NCBI RefSeq assembly: GCF_003945765.1
Contig: NZ_CP027712.1
Span: forward strand, 310,001 to 374,000
From: Pseudomonas chlororaphis subsp. chlororaphis
GTDB lineage: Bacteria; Pseudomonadota; Gammaproteobacteria; Pseudomonadales; Pseudomonadaceae
Direction of reading: 5' to 3'
DNA length: 64,000 nucleotides
Part shown: positions 41,603-53,337 of the stretch, in pieces
Position numbering within the stretch: position 1 is the stretch's first letter
Layout: each line of letters begins with the position of its first letter
The notes under the pieces: model-generated
Told to the model about the DNA's origin: nothing
What the model saw: the letters and a program-made list of their open reading frames with translations, nothing else
Database searches by the model: none
Program-made: the position numbers and the translations under genes

Positions 41603-42082
41603 TTAGTCGCGCCAGTGACGTTTGTGCTTGCGATGCCCGTAGGCATGGCCACGACCCGGATGGCCGTCGCGGTAGTAGCGACGGTCGTCGTCGTAGTCGC
41701 GGTAGCGGCGATCGTCACGATCGCTGGAGTTGCCCATATGGTTACCCAGTGCGCCACCCACACCACCGCCCGCGGCTGCGCCGATCAGGCTGCCAGTGGT
41801 GCCCCCCACGCTGCGACCGACCACGTTACCGCCGGCTGCGCCCAGCGCACCACCGATAGCGGCTTCGCCACGGCTGCGTCTGTCGGCACCCACGGCACTG
41901 CCGCCCGCGCCGCCCAGTGCGGCACCGATGGTGGAACCGGTGTTGCCACCAATCGACTGACCGACGACCGAGCCTAGAACCCCGCCCAATGCGCCGCCCA
42001 CACCTGCTTCTGTGGTGCCGCCGGCAGAGGCGACGCCGCTGACCAGGCCAAGGGACAACAAGAGAATCGAGGAGAACTTCAT
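41603..42082 (-). CDS. Glycine-zipper exported protein
   Basis: A 159-residue protein with a signal peptide (MKFSSILLLSLGLVSGVASA, residues 1-20). A long glycine-zipper region (repeats of GGALGG, GQSIGG, GAALGG, GGVGG from about 25 to 115) forms two tight helices that insert in membranes. A basic/acidic tail follows, rich in Asp, Arg, Tyr, His (DRRYRDYDDDRRYYRD, HRKHKRHWRD). Such proteins are found in the outer membrane or periplasm with unknown function. The tail could bind metal or polyanions; this is inference. Confidence 0.75.
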   Translation of the reverse strand: MKFSSILLLSLGLVSGVASAGGTTEAGVGGALGGVLGSVVGQSIGGNTGSTIGAALGGAGGSAVGADRRSRGEAAIGGALGAAGGNVVGRSVGGTTGSLIGAAAGGGVGGALGNHMGNSSDRDDRRYRDYDDDRRYYRDGHPGRGHAYGHRKHKRHWRD

Positions 42083-42236
42083 AGAGGAGCCTCAAAGGGA
42101 TGACGGCGCGATCCTGAGGCTGTGTTGAGGCGCTTACAATCGAAATCCGACGAATAGCACGAGTTGTACACAATCTCGTAACTTATTGTTTTTAGTAGGG
42201 AACTTATCCCGTTTTTGCGAGTCTGTAGCTACTTGG

Positions 42237-42270
42237 AAAAGGCCGCTTCTGGATGGAGGCGGCCTTTTTT
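42237..42270 (+). terminator. Strong terminator with no plus-strand gene upstream
   Basis: AAGGCCGC pairs with GCGGCCTT, followed by six T on the plus strand. The loop carries two GGA triplets. On the minus strand only four T follow, which could end the fdh transcript. No plus-strand gene precedes it, so a short unannotated RNA (about 42150-42270) is possible. Confidence 0.6.
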
Positions 42271-42310
42271 GTGCCTGCGATTTCGCTTTCGCTGGAACAC
42301 CTCGCCGATC

Positions 42311-42412
42311 GTAGCCGCTGCCGCAGGCTGCGATCGGCTCCGTAGGAGACGTTGCTCTTGAGGACCCAGGAAGGCGCTGCGCGCCTTATCGCAGCCTGCG
42401 GCAGCGGCTACA
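42311..42412. repeat. REPIN: type-A REP doublet
   Basis: GTAGCCGCTGCCGCAGG at the left and CCTGCGGCAGCGGCTACA at the right are exact inverted copies about 60 bases apart. It lies downstream of the formate dehydrogenase gene. Confidence 0.87.
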
Positions 42413-42431
42413 GGGTCAGCGATTTCGTCGA

Positions 42432-44776
<2,345 letters not shown>

Positions 44777-44780
<4 letters not shown>

Positions 44781-45616
44781 GCTTGTTTCTCCATCGCAGG
44801 GCTATAGACCCGTGGCGCACTTTTTTGCGGCAGGTGAATGAGATTGAGGTTGTGCCGGCGTGCCCATTGCAGGGCCAGGCCGGTGGGCGCCGACAGACTG
44901 ACCAGGGTCTGGATGCCGGCACGCAGGACTTTCTGGATCAGTTCCAGGCTGCAACGGCTGGTGACGATGGCCACGCCGCCGGCAGTAGGTATGTTCTGGC
45001 GGATCAACGCACCGATCAGCTTGTCCAGGGCGTTGTGCCGGCCGATATCTTCACGGCCCAGCAGCAGCTCGCCCTGGGCGTTCATGAACACCGCCGCATG
45101 CACCGCACCGGAGTGCTGGCCCAGGGGCTGGAAGGCGCTGATGCGCTGGCGCAGGCCATCGAGCCATTGGGCCGGCGGCAATGGCGCGCCGGGCAGCACC
45201 TTGAGGTCCGGCAGGGCCTGTTCCACGGCTTCCACGCCGCATAGGCCGCAACCGCTGGTGCCGGCCAGTTGCCGGCGTTGCTGCTTGAGGTTCCAGAAGG
45301 CGCGGCTGGAGATCTGCACCTGGGCGTACTGGGCCGAACCGCTGCCGCTCAGTTGCAGGTCGTAGATGTCCGAGGCGTCGCCGATGATGCCGCTGCCGAG
45401 GCTGAAGCCGACGATGAAGTCTTCCAGGTCGCTGGGGGTGACCAGCATCACGGCCTGGCTGATGCCGTTATAGGCGATCGCCAGCGCAACTTCCTCGGCG
45501 AGCGCGGTGCTGGCCGATTCCGTGTGGTCGAGGTTGCTGTAGCAATAGTTCTGACTGGCGGCGGGCGCGGGCGTTTTCGCAGTGGGCGTCGCGCAAGCCG
45601 GGCGCTGGGGTTTCAT
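44777..45616 (-). CDS. fdhD: Sulfurtransferase FdhD
   Basis: A 279-residue accessory protein that passes sulfur from IscS to the molybdenum cofactor of formate dehydrogenase. The conserved CGLC motif (around residues 122-125) and FVGFSLGSGIIGD (around 70-82) are seen, together with the DIGRHNALDKLIGA block (around 188). Its stop overlaps the dehydrogenase start by four bases (ATGA), so the two are co-translated. It is required for activity of the neighbouring enzyme. Confidence 0.92.
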
Positions 45617-45710
45617 GGGGCATCACCGGCGGAATATCCAGCCCTAAGACTAAGCGCGTCAAAGTGTCGCGTCTAATTGCTAGTACTGATGTGCCGATAG
45701 ATGCCGTCGA

Positions 45711-46598
45711 TCAAGACTCGCTCGGTGATTTCTGCTGCAGGGCGAAGCACGCCTCGGCCAGGGCCGAGCGCGGTGCGCTGCGGCGCATGATCAGGCCCAG
45801 GTGCGCCAGGGTGTTGGCGTCTGCTATGGGTTGCAGGCGCAGGTGTTCGGTGAGGGCTTCCAGACCGCCGTCCAGCGGCATGATCGCGCAGCACAGGCCA
45901 CCATGTACGGCTTGCAGCAATTGATGCACGGCATCGGTCTGCAGCAGCGGTTGAGGGGTGAGGCCGCGACTGTGGAAGTTATGGTCGATGGACTGGCGAA
46001 AATGCATGCCGCTGGTCAGCATGCCCAGCGGCAGTTCGATCACCGCCTCCCAACTCAGGGGCTGCTCGCCGAAGCTGAAGAAGCGTTGGTCGTAGAGCAG
46101 GCCCATGCGGGTTTCGCCCAGGGCCAGGGATTCGAAGCGTTCGCTGTCCAGGCGCTCCAGATAGGAAACGCCGATATCCAGGCGATTGCTCGCCAGCTGT
46201 TCGAGGATCTGCTCGGAACTGAGCGCCGACAACTCGAAGCGCACATTCGGGTGCGCCTGGTGCAGGCGCTGCATCAGTGGCAGCGGGTCGAAGCTCGACA
46301 GCGGTACCACCCCCAGGCGCAGGGTGCCGACCAGATTGCCGCGACAGGCGGCCGCCTCGGCCTGCAACCCGTCGTAGGCGGCCAGCACGCTGCGGGCCCA
46401 GGCCAGCACCCGTTCCCCCGGAGCGGTGAAGCCCTCGAAACGCTGGCCGCGGTTGACCAGCGGCAGCTCGAGTTCTTCCTCGAGGTTGCGCAGGCGCATG
46501 GACAGGGTCGGCTGGGTGATGTGGCAGCGCGCGGCGGCCTGGCCAAAGTGGCGGGTTTCGTCGAGAGCGATGAGGAATTTCAGCTGCTTGATGTCCAT
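45711..46598 (-). CDS. LysR-family transcriptional regulator
   Basis: A 295-residue LysR regulator. The helix-turn-helix is at about residues 18-37 (HFGQAAARCHITQPTLSMRL), followed by the effector domain (LRLGVVPLSS, around 92). The ATG at 46598 is preceded by AGGA and gives the standard MDIKQLKFLIALDE start; the frame is open 17 codons further. It sits just upstream of fdhD on the same strand and may control the fdh genes. The effector is unknown. Confidence 0.83.
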   Translation of the reverse strand: MDIKQLKFLIALDETRHFGQAAARCHITQPTLSMRLRNLEEELELPLVNRGQRFEGFTAPGERVLAWARSVLAAYDGLQAEAAACRGNLVGTLRLGVVPLSSFDPLPLMQRLHQAHPNVRFELSALSSEQILEQLASNRLDIGVSYLERLDSERFESLALGETRMGLLYDQRFFSFGEQPLSWEAVIELPLGMLTSGMHFRQSIDHNFHSRGLTPQPLLQTDAVHQLLQAVHGGLCCAIMPLDGGLEALTEHLRLQPIADANTLAHLGLIMRRSAPRSALAEACFALQQKSPSES

Positions 46599-46736
46599 CT
46601 TCGCTTCCTGGGCGCGGGGGGAGGCGATTCTAGCGTGCTTGCCGTGCACAGCGTCATCGGTCGATTTTGAACCTCGTCTCTCAAGGCTGGTCTAGTCTTT
46701 CGCGTCTGGACCTATTAAACCCAAGGAGTGTGCACC

Positions 46737-47177
46737 ATGAGTATTTTTAGCTTTGTGAAAGAAGCGGGCGAAAAGCTTATCGATTTGTTGACGCCGGGTA
46801 ACGCCAATGCGAGCGAACAGCTGAAGGACCACATCGCCAAGGTCGGCCTGGGTAACCCCAACGTCCAGGCTACCGTGGAAGGCGACAAGGTCATCGTGAC
46901 CGGTGAAGTGGCCAGCCAGGAAGAGAAGGAAAAGATTCTGCTGGCCGTGGGTAACATCGAAGGTGTCGGCAGCGTCGACGACCAGATCACCGTCACCGGC
47001 CCTGTGGCGGCTGCCGCGCGTTTCGTCACCGTGAAAAAAGGCGACACCCTCAGCGCCATTTCCAAGGCCGTGTACGGCGACGCCAACAAGTACAACAAGA
47101 TCTTCGAGGCCAACAAGCCGCTGCTGTCGCACCCGGACAAGATCTATCCAGGCCAGGTACTGCGCATTCCCGAGTAA
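46737..47177 (+). CDS. BON and LysM domain protein (potassium-binding Kbp/YgaU)
   Basis: A 146-residue protein with an N-terminal BON domain (about residues 20-85: [19 protein letters not shown]) and a C-terminal LysM domain (about 95-145: [30 protein letters not shown]). It matches the length and order of E. coli YgaU/Kbp (149 residues), a cytoplasmic potassium-binding protein. AAGGAG is 8 bases before the ATG. It has no signal peptide, in line with cytoplasmic location. Confidence 0.88.
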   Translation: MSIFSFVKEAGEKLIDLLTPGNANASEQLKDHIAKVGLGNPNVQATVEGDKVIVTGEVASQEEKEKILLAVGNIEGVGSVDDQITVTGPVAAAARFVTVKKGDTLSAISKAVYGDANKYNKIFEANKPLLSHPDKIYPGQVLRIPE

Positions 47178-47186
47178 TGCTCGGTC

Positions 47187-47288
47187 TGTAGCCGCTGCCG
47201 AAGGCTGCGATAAGGTCCGAAGGACCTTTGGCGATCAACATCGCTACGACCCTTTCACGGTCGATCGCAGCCTGGGGCAGCGGCTACA
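47187..47288. repeat. REPIN: type-A REP doublet
   Basis: TGTAGCCGCTGCCGAAGG opens the element and an inverted copy ending GGGGCAGCGGCTACA closes it. It separates the convergent LysM and yrfG genes. Confidence 0.87.
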
Positions 47289-47296
47289 GGATTGCT

Positions 47297-47959
47297 CTAC
47301 AACCCTTCGATCAATGCTCGATAATCCCCCAGCGCGGCAAACTCCGCCGTGTCCTTCGGCCCCTTGCGGCTGTCCGGTTCACTCACCGCCAATAGATGAG
47401 CCACGCCGAAATTCCGCGCGCTGCGCAGGATCGGCAGGGTGTCGTCGATAAACAGGCTGCGTGCCGGATCGAAGCCGATATCCGCTTGCAACGCATCCCA
47501 GAACTGCGGGTTCTCCTTGGCGAAGCCGTAATCGTGGGAACTGATCAAACGCTCGAAATAGGGCGCCAGCTCGACTTTTTCCAACTTCAATGACAACGAA
47601 TCGCGGTGCGCATTGGTGATCAGCACCACGCGTTTGCCAGCCTGCTTGATCGCCGCGAGAAAGGTATCGGCGTCCGGGCGCAGGGCGATCAGGTGGGCGG
47701 TCTCCAGCTTCAGTTCGCGCACCGGCAATTTCAGTTCGGCGCTCCAGAAGTCCAGGCAATACCACTGCAACTGTCCGGCGTTACGCTCGAACAGCGGCTG
47801 CAGTTCCATTTCCGCCATGGCGCGGCTGACGCCATGCAGCTCGGCATAGCGCTGGGGCAGGTGCTCCATCCAGAAGTGGTTGTCGTAGTGCAGGTCCAGC
47901 AAGGTACCGTCCATATCCAGCAGAACGGTATCGATGTCGCGCCAGGGCAGTGAAGGCAT
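47297..47959 (-). CDS. yrfG: HAD-family GMP/IMP nucleotidase YrfG
   Basis: A 220-residue HAD hydrolase that dephosphorylates purine monophosphates. Motif I VLLDMDGTLLDL (around 11-22) holds the nucleophile Asp; motif II is in VVLITNAHRDS (around 110) and motif III-IV in LFIDDTLPILRSA (around 172). The start at 47959 gives the family N-terminus MPSLPWRDID; a weaker TTG at 48001 is open upstream. It is divergent from nudE, the usual arrangement. Confidence 0.88.
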   Translation of the reverse strand: MPSLPWRDIDTVLLDMDGTLLDLHYDNHFWMEHLPQRYAELHGVSRAMAEMELQPLFERNAGQLQWYCLDFWSAELKLPVRELKLETAHLIALRPDADTFLAAIKQAGKRVVLITNAHRDSLSLKLEKVELAPYFERLISSHDYGFAKENPQFWDALQADIGFDPARSLFIDDTLPILRSARNFGVAHLLAVSEPDSRKGPKDTAEFAALGDYRALIEGL

Positions 47960-48048
47960 GGAAAACGTCTCGAACGGGAGAAAGATATCCGACACAAACA
48001 ATCGGGAAAGCCGCGTTATAGTAGCGCGTTCACGCCAAGGAGCCTTTT

Positions 48049-48615
48049 ATGCGCCAGAAACCCACCGTACTCGCCCGCGAGATCGTCGCCACCAGCCGTC
48101 TGTTTTGCGTCGAAGCGGTGCAGTTGCGCTTTTCCAACGGTGTGGAGCGCACCTACGAGCGCCTGGTGGGCAAGGGCGCGGGCTATGGCGCGGTGATGAT
48201 CGTGGCGATGCTCGATGCCGATCACGCGGTGTTGGTCGAAGAATATTGCGGCGGCACCGACGCCTACGAGCTGTCGCTGCCCAAGGGCCTGATCGAGCCT
48301 GGCGAGGATGTGCTGGCCGCCGCCGAGCGTGAGCTCAAGGAGGAGGCCGGTTTTGGCGCGCGGCAACTGGAACACCTGACCGAGCTGTCGTTGTCCCCCG
48401 GCTACATGAGCCAGAAGATCCAGGTGGTGCTGGCCACCGACCTCTACGAGGAGCGGCTGGAGGGCGACGAGCCCGAGCCGATGCGCGTGGACAAGATCAA
48501 CCTGCGCGAGCTGTCGAGCCTGGCGCAGAACCCGCAATTCACCGAGGGCCGCGCCCTGGCCGCGCTGTATCTGGCCCGCGACCTGCTGACCCAGCGCGGC
48601 GCCTTCCAAGCATGA
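48049..48615 (+). CDS. nudE: ADP-compound hydrolase NudE
   Basis: A 188-residue Nudix hydrolase that cleaves ADP-ribose, NADH and diadenosine polyphosphates into monophosphates. The Nudix box GLIEPGEDVLAAAERELKEE is complete (about residues 82-101). AAGGAG lies upstream of its ATG. The cysQ start overlaps its stop (ATGA), so they form one unit. The yrfG-nudE-cysQ arrangement is conserved in gammaproteobacteria. Confidence 0.92.
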   Translation: MRQKPTVLAREIVATSRLFCVEAVQLRFSNGVERTYERLVGKGAGYGAVMIVAMLDADHAVLVEEYCGGTDAYELSLPKGLIEPGEDVLAAAERELKEEAGFGARQLEHLTELSLSPGYMSQKIQVVLATDLYEERLEGDEPEPMRVDKINLRELSSLAQNPQFTEGRALAALYLARDLLTQRGAFQA

Positions 48616-49454
48616 GTGAACCATCGATGAATTTTCCCCATCCGTTGCTGGCGCCGGTGATCGACCTGGCCTTGCAGGCAGGCGAAGCGATCCTGCCGTT
48701 CTGGCGCGCCAACGTTGCCGTCACCAGCAAGGCCGACGAGTCGCCGGTGACCACCGCCGACCTGGCGGCCCATCACCTGATCGTGCAAGGCCTGACCGCG
48801 CTGGACCCGAGCATCCCGGTGCTCTCCGAAGAAGACGCCGACATTCCCCAGGACGTGCGTGCCGGCTGGCAGCGCTGGTGGCTGGTGGACCCGCTGGACG
48901 GCACCAAGGAGTTCATCTCCGGCAGCGAAGAGTTCACCGTCAATATCGCCCTGATCGAAGACGGGCGGGTGGTGTTCGGCGTGGTGTCGATGCCGACCAG
49001 CGGTCGCTGCTATTTCGGCGGCGCCGGCCTCGGTGCCTGGCGCGCGGACAAGGGCCAGGCGCCGGTGGCGATCCACGTGCGTGACAGCCTGACGGCGGGC
49101 GAAGCCTTCACCGTGGTCGCCAGCCGTCGCCATACCAGCCCCGAGCAGGAGCGTCTGCTGGCCGGGTTGAGCGCGACCCTGGGCGAGTTACAGCTGGCGA
49201 ACATCGGCAGCTCGTTGAAGTTCTGCCTGCTGGCCGAAGGCGCGGCGGATTGTTATCCGCGACTGGCGCCGACCTCGCAGTGGGACACCGCGGCGGCCCA
49301 AGGCGTGCTGGAGGGCGCTGGAGGTGAGGTGCTGGATCTGAGTGGCGCGCCGTTCTGCTACCCGGCGCGGGAGTCGCTGCTCAATGGCTTCTTCCTGGCA
49401 CTACCGGCTAAGGCCGCATGGCGTGGGCGCTTGCTGGAGCTGGCGCGCGGCTGA
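48612..49454 (+). CDS. cysQ: 3'(2'),5'-bisphosphate nucleotidase CysQ
   Basis: A 280-residue inositol-monophosphatase-like enzyme that hydrolyses 3'-phosphoadenosine 5'-phosphate (PAP), a by-product of sulfate assimilation. The metal-binding motifs are in SEEDADIPQ (around 77), LVDPLDGTKEF (around 93-103) and SQWDTAAAQGV (around 222-232). It overlaps nudE. It adds to the sulfur-related genes of the window. Confidence 0.92.
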   Translation: MSEPSMNFPHPLLAPVIDLALQAGEAILPFWRANVAVTSKADESPVTTADLAAHHLIVQGLTALDPSIPVLSEEDADIPQDVRAGWQRWWLVDPLDGTKEFISGSEEFTVNIALIEDGRVVFGVVSMPTSGRCYFGGAGLGAWRADKGQAPVAIHVRDSLTAGEAFTVVASRRHTSPEQERLLAGLSATLGELQLANIGSSLKFCLLAEGAADCYPRLAPTSQWDTAAAQGVLEGAGGEVLDLSGAPFCYPARESLLNGFFLALPAKAAWRGRLLELARG

Positions 49455-49458
49455 TCCT

Positions 49459-49583
49459 TGTAGCCGCTGGCGCAGCCTGCGATCGGCTGCGCAGCAGTCG
49501 TAAACGGCCAGCGCGGAGTGTCAGACAGAATATCGCCAGTCGATCCACGGCGGCTTCGCGTGCAGGCTGCGCCAGCGGCTACA
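49459..49583. repeat. REPIN: type-A REP doublet (variant)
   Basis: TGTAGCCGCTGGCGCAGCC opens the element and GGCTGCGCCAGCGGCTACA closes it. The arms are an exact inverted pair with a CTGGCG rather than CTGCCG core. It starts five bases after the cysQ stop. Confidence 0.87.
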
Positions 49584-49586
49584 GGC

Positions 49587-50042
49587 TCATCGGTGCAGCA
49601 CGTATTGCCCGGTGAAACGCACCGCATCTTCATCGCTGCCGGCATTCACCACCCGGGTATGCAGGATCAGCCGCGCGCGGCCGTAGCGCTCATACATGGT
49701 CACGAACCTGTGCCACACCTCTTCGCTCGGCGCGGCGCAGATGGCCGTGGCGTCGCTGGTCACCGGTAGCGGGTAATTGATCTGCCCTTCCTGAATCACG
49801 ATGTGCCCGTCGTCGATCCCCGCTTCTTTCAGCCGCAGGTGCAGCCAGCCCCAGCCGGCCAGCACCGCGCCGCAATACAGGCTGCCGCCGAACATGGTGC
49901 TCTTGTGATTGACGTTGGCTTCCAGCGGCAGTTGCAGGCGCAGCTCATGCGCGTGCCAGTCGAGCACTTTCAGGCCCATGTCCCGCGTCAGGGGAATGTC
50001 GTGATGGAGGATGGATTCCAGGTGACGACTGTCGCGGTTCAT
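49587..50042 (-). CDS. YiiD-type hotdog thioesterase
   Basis: A 151-residue protein of the YiiD C-terminal (putative thioesterase) family, a hotdog fold. The segment NHKSTMFGGSLYCGAVLAGW (about residues 45-64) is the characteristic helix. It stands alone, convergent with cysQ and upstream of dctD on the same strand (50 bases apart). Likely acyl-CoA hydrolysis; substrate unknown. Confidence 0.72.
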   Translation of the reverse strand: MNRDSRHLESILHHDIPLTRDMGLKVLDWHAHELRLQLPLEANVNHKSTMFGGSLYCGAVLAGWGWLHLRLKEAGIDDGHIVIQEGQINYPLPVTSDATAICAAPSEEVWHRFVTMYERYGRARLILHTRVVNAGSDEDAVRFTGQYVLHR

Positions 50043-50092
50043 GCAGGGCCTCGGTGGTGAAATGGTGCATTAACAAGATTAGTCGGCATCGC

Positions 50093-51496
50093 TCACTCGA
50101 TATCGTCGCCGCCCGAACTGGCGCCGCTGTCGCCGAAGCTCAGGCCGTGTTTGCGCAGTTTGTCATGCAGGGTCTTGCGCGGAATACCCAGGGCTTCGGC
50201 GAGGCTGCGCAGCGAGTTGTGGGAGCGGGCCAGCTCGGCGGCGATCAGGCTCTTTTCGAAGTTCTCCACCTGTTCGCTCAGGCCGCCCTCGATCACCGTC
50301 GGCGCCGGCTGCGAGGAGCCGCCATCCGCCGCGCTGTTGTCCAGGGCCAGTTCCAGGCCGAGGGCGAAGCGTTCGGCGGCGTTCTGCAGTTCGCGCACAT
50401 TGCCCGGCCAGCTGTGGCGCAGCAGCAGGGCGCGCTGCCCGGGTTGCAGTTCGTGGGGCGGCAGGCCGTGGCGGGCGCTGGCCTCGTCGGCGAAATGCTG
50501 GAACAGCAGCAGGGCATCTTCGCCGCGCTCGCGCAACGGTGGAATACGCAGCGGCGCGACATTCAGGCGGTAATACAGGTCGGCGCGGAAGCGCCCCTGG
50601 TCGGCCGCCTGGCGCAGGTCTTCCTTGGTCGCGGCGATGATGCGGATGTCCAGCGGGATCAGTTGATTGCCGCCCAGGCGTTCCACCACACGCTCCTGCA
50701 GCATGCGCAGCAGCTTGACCTGCACGTCCAGGCTCATGCTTTCGATTTCATCGAGGAACAGCGTGCCGCCGTTGGCGAATTCGAACTTGCCGATGCGGCG
50801 TTTCTGCGCGCCGGTAAAGGCCCCCGGCTCGTGGCCGAACAGTTCGCTTTCGACCACCGATTCGGCCAGGGCGCCGGCGTTGATCGCCACGAACGGGCCG
50901 TTGCGCCGGCTCGACAGGTCGTGCAGCGCCCGCGCCACCACTTCCTTGCCGGCGCCGGTCTCGCCGAGGATCAGCACGTCGGCCTTGGTCGCCGCCAGGG
51001 CGCCGATCTGTTCACGTAAACGCAGGATCGGCGCCGACAGCCCGACCAGCCGCGCGCTGAGCTCCTGGCGATCGCTCAGGGCCAGGCGCAGGCTGCGGTT
51101 GTCCAGGACCAGGCGGCGCAGGGCCAGGGCGCGGCGCACGCTGTCGAGCAGGGCATCGCTGGCGAAGGGTTTCTCCAGGAAGTCATAGGCCCCGGCGCGC
51201 ATCGCCTGCACCGCCAGCGGCACATCGCCGTGGCCGGTGATCAGCAGCACCGGCAGCTCAGGGTCCTGGCCGTGCAGTTCGCCGAGCAGTTCGAGGCCGT
51301 CCATGCCGGGCATGCGGATGTCGCTGACCACTACTCCCGGCCAGTCGCGCTCCAGGCGCGCGGCCAGGCCCTGGGCTTCGCCCAGCGGCAGGATCTTCAG
51401 CCCGGCCAGGTCCAGGGTCTGGCTCAGGGCCTGGCGCAGGTGCGGATCGTCGTCGATCAACACCACCTGCACGTCACTGGTGATCGGTGTACTCAT
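50093..51496 (-). CDS. dctD: C4-dicarboxylate response regulator DctD (sigma-54 activator)
   Basis: A 467-residue NtrC-type regulator. A receiver domain (Asp in VVSDIRMPGMDG, around 56-67) is followed by an AAA+ domain with Walker A GETGAGKEV (around 178) and the sigma-54 contact loop GAFTGAQ (around 225). A Fis-type helix-turn-helix (SLRSLAEALGIPRKTLHDKL, near the C-terminus) ends it. With DctB it activates the C4-dicarboxylate transporter genes, which are not in this window. It overlaps dctB by four bases. Confidence 0.91.
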   Translation of the reverse strand: MSTPITSDVQVVLIDDDPHLRQALSQTLDLAGLKILPLGEAQGLAARLERDWPGVVVSDIRMPGMDGLELLGELHGQDPELPVLLITGHGDVPLAVQAMRAGAYDFLEKPFASDALLDSVRRALALRRLVLDNRSLRLALSDRQELSARLVGLSAPILRLREQIGALAATKADVLILGETGAGKEVVARALHDLSSRRNGPFVAINAGALAESVVESELFGHEPGAFTGAQKRRIGKFEFANGGTLFLDEIESMSLDVQVKLLRMLQERVVERLGGNQLIPLDIRIIAATKEDLRQAADQGRFRADLYYRLNVAPLRIPPLRERGEDALLLFQHFADEASARHGLPPHELQPGQRALLLRHSWPGNVRELQNAAERFALGLELALDNSAADGGSSQPAPTVIEGGLSEQVENFEKSLIAAELARSHNSLRSLAEALGIPRKTLHDKLRKHGLSFGDSGASSGGDDIE

Positions 51497-53301
51497 ACGC
51501 TGCGGTCCTCGGACGGTTGCAGGCTCACTCCCGGCGCGCCGGCGCGCAGCCGCAGGGTAATCAGGGCGCCGCCTTCGCGGTGGTTGGAGAACGACAGTTC
51601 ACCGCCGAAGGCGCGCATCAGGGTGTCGCAGATCGCCAGGCCCAGGCCAAGGCCCTGGGTGCGGGTCTTGGTGGTGTAGAAAGGCTCGCCGGCGCGACCC
51701 AGGGCCTCCATGCAGAAGCCCGGGCCGTTGTCGCGAATGTACAGATTGACGCCCGTGGCGGTGGATTCGGCACTCAGCCAGAGTTTGCGCGGCGGGCCTT
51801 TTTCGGTCAGCGCGTCCAGGGCATTGGCCAGCAGGTTGCCGAGCACCTGGCGCAGCCGCGTCTCCCCGGCCTCGACCCACAGGGTGGCCGCCGGCAGGTC
51901 GCGGATCAGCTCCACTTCCATCGCCCGTCGACGTTTGGCCAGCAGTGCCAGGGCATCGTCCAGCGCCGGTTGCAGGGCGACGCTTTCCGGCGCGTGGCGG
52001 TCGCGGCGGGCAAAGGCGCGCAGGTGGGCGATGATCGAGGCCATGCGCCCGGTCAGTTCGCTGATCAGCTTGAGGTTGCCGCGGGCGTCCTCGGTGCGCT
52101 GGTGGTCCAGTAGCACCTCGGCGTTTTCCGCGTAGCTGCGGATCGCCGCCAGCGGCTGGTTGAGCTCATGGCTGATGCTCGCCGACATGGTGCCCAGGGC
52201 CGAGAGCTTGCCTGCCTGCACCAGATCGTCCTGGGCACGCACCAGTTCCTGCTGGGCGTGTTCGCGTTCCAGCACTTCCTGCTTGAGGCGACGGTTCAGG
52301 CCTTCCAGGTCGCTGGTGCGTTCGGCCACGCGCATTTCCAGCTCGCGCCGGGCCTTGGCTTCGAAGGCGATGCGTTCCAGGTAGTGGCGACGGCGCTGCA
52401 TCATCAAGCCGAGCAGTAGCATCAAGACCAGCAGCGTGGCGCCGCCCACCGCCACCACGGTGCGCACCGGGCGATCGATCAGGGTACGCGGGGCGAGGAT
52501 GCTCACGCTCCAGCCGGTTTCGTCGATCTGCCGGGTCTGGGTCAGCCAGGCATTGGAGTCGAGGTTCAACGGCCGTGGATCGCGGGTCGGGTAGGGCTGG
52601 ATGGCGACGATGGCCTGGCTTTCGTCTTCAGTCAGCGGGCGGGTCGAGCGGAAACGCCATTCCGCGCGCGATGTGAGGATCACCACGCCATTGTGATCGG
52701 TGACCACCAGTTGCTCGGGGGTCTTGCCCCAGAGGCTTTCGGTGTGGTCCAGGTCGACCTTGACCACCAGCACGCCGATGATTTTCTCGCCGTTGCGCAC
52801 GGCGGCGGCGAAGAAATAACCGCGCTTGGCCGAGGTAGTGCCCAGGCCGAAGAAACGCCCCAGGCGTCCGGCCATGGCTTCGCTGAAATAGGGGCGGAAG
52901 GAGAAGTTGCGGCCGACGAAACTGTCGTGCTTGTCCCAGTTGGACGCCGCCAGGGTATTGCCGGAGGTGTCCATCAGGTACATCACTTCGGCCCCGGTCT
53001 GGGCGCTGATGTTTTTCAGCAGGCGGTTGGCGTTGCCCTGGGTCACACCGTCGTCCGGCGCACCGAGGACCGCACGCAACGCCGGCAGCTCGCCGAGAAT
53101 CTGCGGCAGCACCTCATAGCGGTGCAGGGTGCCCAGCAGGTTGGCGACGTAGAGGTCGAGGGTCTGGCGGTTCTGGCCCGCCAGTTCGCTGCGGTAATAA
53201 CGCTCGGCCAGGTGCTCCAGCGGCCACAGCAGCGGCGCCAGGCACAGGGCCAGCAAAGCCAGGCTACGCCAGCGGGGGCGTCGGGGAAGGGGTGGAGTCA
53301 T
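51493..53301 (-). CDS. dctB: C4-dicarboxylate sensor histidine kinase DctB
   Basis: A 602-residue membrane kinase that senses succinate, fumarate or malate in the periplasm. A transmembrane helix near residues 12-28 is followed by a PDC-type sensor of about 260 residues and a second helix (about 285-305). A coiled-coil linker (RRLKQEVLEREHAQQELVRA, around 350), the His box ASISHELNQPLAAIRSYAEN (around 380) and the ATPase box GLGLGLAICDTLM (around 560) complete it. The upstream gap contains a MITE-like element, so its promoter may lie in that element or just before the start. Confidence 0.9.
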   Translation of the reverse strand: MTPPLPRRPRWRSLALLALCLAPLLWPLEHLAERYYRSELAGQNRQTLDLYVANLLGTLHRYEVLPQILGELPALRAVLGAPDDGVTQGNANRLLKNISAQTGAEVMYLMDTSGNTLAASNWDKHDSFVGRNFSFRPYFSEAMAGRLGRFFGLGTTSAKRGYFFAAAVRNGEKIIGVLVVKVDLDHTESLWGKTPEQLVVTDHNGVVILTSRAEWRFRSTRPLTEDESQAIVAIQPYPTRDPRPLNLDSNAWLTQTRQIDETGWSVSILAPRTLIDRPVRTVVAVGGATLLVLMLLLGLMMQRRRHYLERIAFEAKARRELEMRVAERTSDLEGLNRRLKQEVLEREHAQQELVRAQDDLVQAGKLSALGTMSASISHELNQPLAAIRSYAENAEVLLDHQRTEDARGNLKLISELTGRMASIIAHLRAFARRDRHAPESVALQPALDDALALLAKRRRAMEVELIRDLPAATLWVEAGETRLRQVLGNLLANALDALTEKGPPRKLWLSAESTATGVNLYIRDNGPGFCMEALGRAGEPFYTTKTRTQGLGLGLAICDTLMRAFGGELSFSNHREGGALITLRLRAGAPGVSLQPSEDRSV

Positions 53302-53337
53302 GGGGACGATGCGCCTGTGGGTACAAGCGCATTATGC

